Shown piece after piece: positions 62,851 to 64,000 of a stretch of 64,000 bases of DNA. The first letter of the stretch is position 1, and every line of letters begins with the position of its first letter. Source of the DNA: Corydoras sp. C115 (lineage: Eukaryota; Chordata; Actinopteri; Siluriformes; Callichthyidae); assembly GCA_019802505.1 (NCBI GenBank), contig JAFMOC010000096.1:833501-897500 (forward strand), in the 5' to 3' direction. The notes beneath the pieces were generated by a model. That model had not been told where the DNA came from. It did not search any database and saw only the letters and a list, made by a program, of their open reading frames with translations. Position numbers and translations under genes: made by a program.

Positions 62851-64000
62851 AAAATTGCAACCTGTCTTCATCCAGAAGTTTCTTAACGATTCGAATGTAA
62901 ACAAAGCATACGCCACGTTCTTTGTATATGGTGACATGAAATGTGTAAAGCATTGAGTTTTACTATTTTTGCTGCAACCTTAAACCGTGTCATTTGGAAT
63001 TTCTGTTTCTATCACGCCATTATTCTTAAATCATTCATATTCAGTTCACAGCAGAGTCCTGAAACGATCAACACCTGAAAGATATTTAAAATTGTGAAGA
63101 TATTTAAAAAAAAAAGTGTTTAGCTTCCACTTTATAGACAGAGAGTGTGTTGTTGTGATCAGGAACAGATGTGTGCACACCCACAAATCAGGGATTTATG
63201 GTCTATAAACAATTATAACAAATAAACTCGTTTCCAAAAGCAGCGAGTGAGTAAGTGAGTGAGGAAACCTTTAAGGAAGGGTGAGAGAGGGTGAGAATCA
63301 GCGTGTTGTTCTGCGTGGGTTGTGCAATGTACAGCTATGGCATTCAGGTTTGATTTCAGTCTGGTTCACATCATGCATGTTCATTAACTCATGTTTACTT
63401 TTGCACACCACTCCCATTTTAATAAGTCTGAAGTCACCCATGATGTCACATTCAGAGGGAAAGATGGCAGAAGCGCAAAGCATGAGACAACTGCAAAGAA
63501 ATGCAATGTTCGGCTGTCCAGCCCTGAGCTGCGAGACATTTAACACGGATACTAATAGCTTACTAAATTAGGTTTATTCAGGAGGGGTTGAGGTCAGAGC
63601 TAAGTGTGGATCACTGAAGCTTCTCCAGACCAAACTTCCCATATTAAACTCAATTTTGTGCACAGGAAGTGCCAGACTGGAATTAAAAAGGGTCTTTTCA
63701 AGTTTAGGGAGTGTGTAGTTAAATACGTAATAGTTAACTGCCGGAGTCCAAACACACATATGAGAAGGGTGTGCATGACCCTAAGCAATTTCTATTTTTA
63801 GAACATTACTAATGTACACCTTTGCAAATAAACAACATGAACTTGTTTTCCCCTGAGCCGTAGTTGCACAATTTGACCACAAGATGTCAGCAAAGCTTAA
63901 ATTACAGCATGGCGGTTAACCAGCAGATGGCACAAAAACTAAAGAACAGTCATGTTTGCTACATGAAGGAAAGTTTCAGAGTAGTGTGCAGAGTATTACA
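62851..64000. other. Upstream flank of itih-B
   Basis: AT-rich sequence with no recognisable exon or RNA gene, apart from the CTCF-like motif at 63920. Confidence 0.5.
63920..63933 (+). promoter_or_regulatory. CTCF-like motif upstream of itih-B
   Basis: CCAGCAGATGGCAC, identical to the site at 34021 and in the same orientation. Confidence 0.4.

Overview
This is nuclear DNA from a vertebrate, almost certainly a teleost fish. It carries multi-exon genes with GT-AG introns. It also holds dense short interspersed repeats with pol III boxes, long microsatellites and hAT-type miniature transposons. The species cannot be read from the sequence; an otophysan such as a catfish is only a guess.

Layout. 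Positions 1-11400 show no exon I can support: simple repeats, three SINEs and long pyrimidine tracts, probably 5' intron or intergenic DNA upstream of sfmbt1. Positions 11428-24429 (+) hold a complete 20-exon sfmbt1 coding region (866 codons: four MBT repeats, a SLED-type region, a C-terminal SAM domain), with 3'UTR to about 25490. Positions 25.5-27.3 kb are SINE-rich spacer. Positions 28580-32829 (+) hold stimate (tmem110; eight coding exons, 312 aa), behind a promoter region with a ZNF143-like and a CRE-like site. Positions 36.9-39.5 kb are a tandem array of tRNA-Glu(CTC) genes on the minus strand, with units of about 300 bp: four intact copies, one with a 9-base deletion, and two decayed. 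Positions 40025-40786 (+) hold mustn1 (three exons, 79-80 aa). Positions 41679-51831 (-) and 53280-62141 (-) hold two complete ITIH3-like inter-alpha-trypsin inhibitor heavy-chain genes in tandem (920 and 895 aa). Both have VIT and vWA domains and the DGDPHF processing motif.

The order sfmbt1-stimate-mustn1-itih, with the itih genes facing the others, matches the human 3p21.1 block (SFMBT1-STIMATE-MUSTN1-ITIH4/3/1). The five proteins do not form one pathway: a chromatin reader, an ER calcium-entry regulator, a musculoskeletal nuclear protein and secreted hyaluronan-binding heavy chains. The neighbourhood is inherited synteny.

The main non-genic feature is a young tRNA-derived SINE family: more than 20 copies in both orientations, many with visible target-site duplications. 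The most unusual structure lies between the two itih genes. A 62-bp piece of itih exon sequence, 61/62 identical to exon 12 of the downstream-coordinate paralogue, sits inside a roughly 60-bp inverted repeat (52422-52647). I see no CRISPR, operon, phage or other prokaryotic system.
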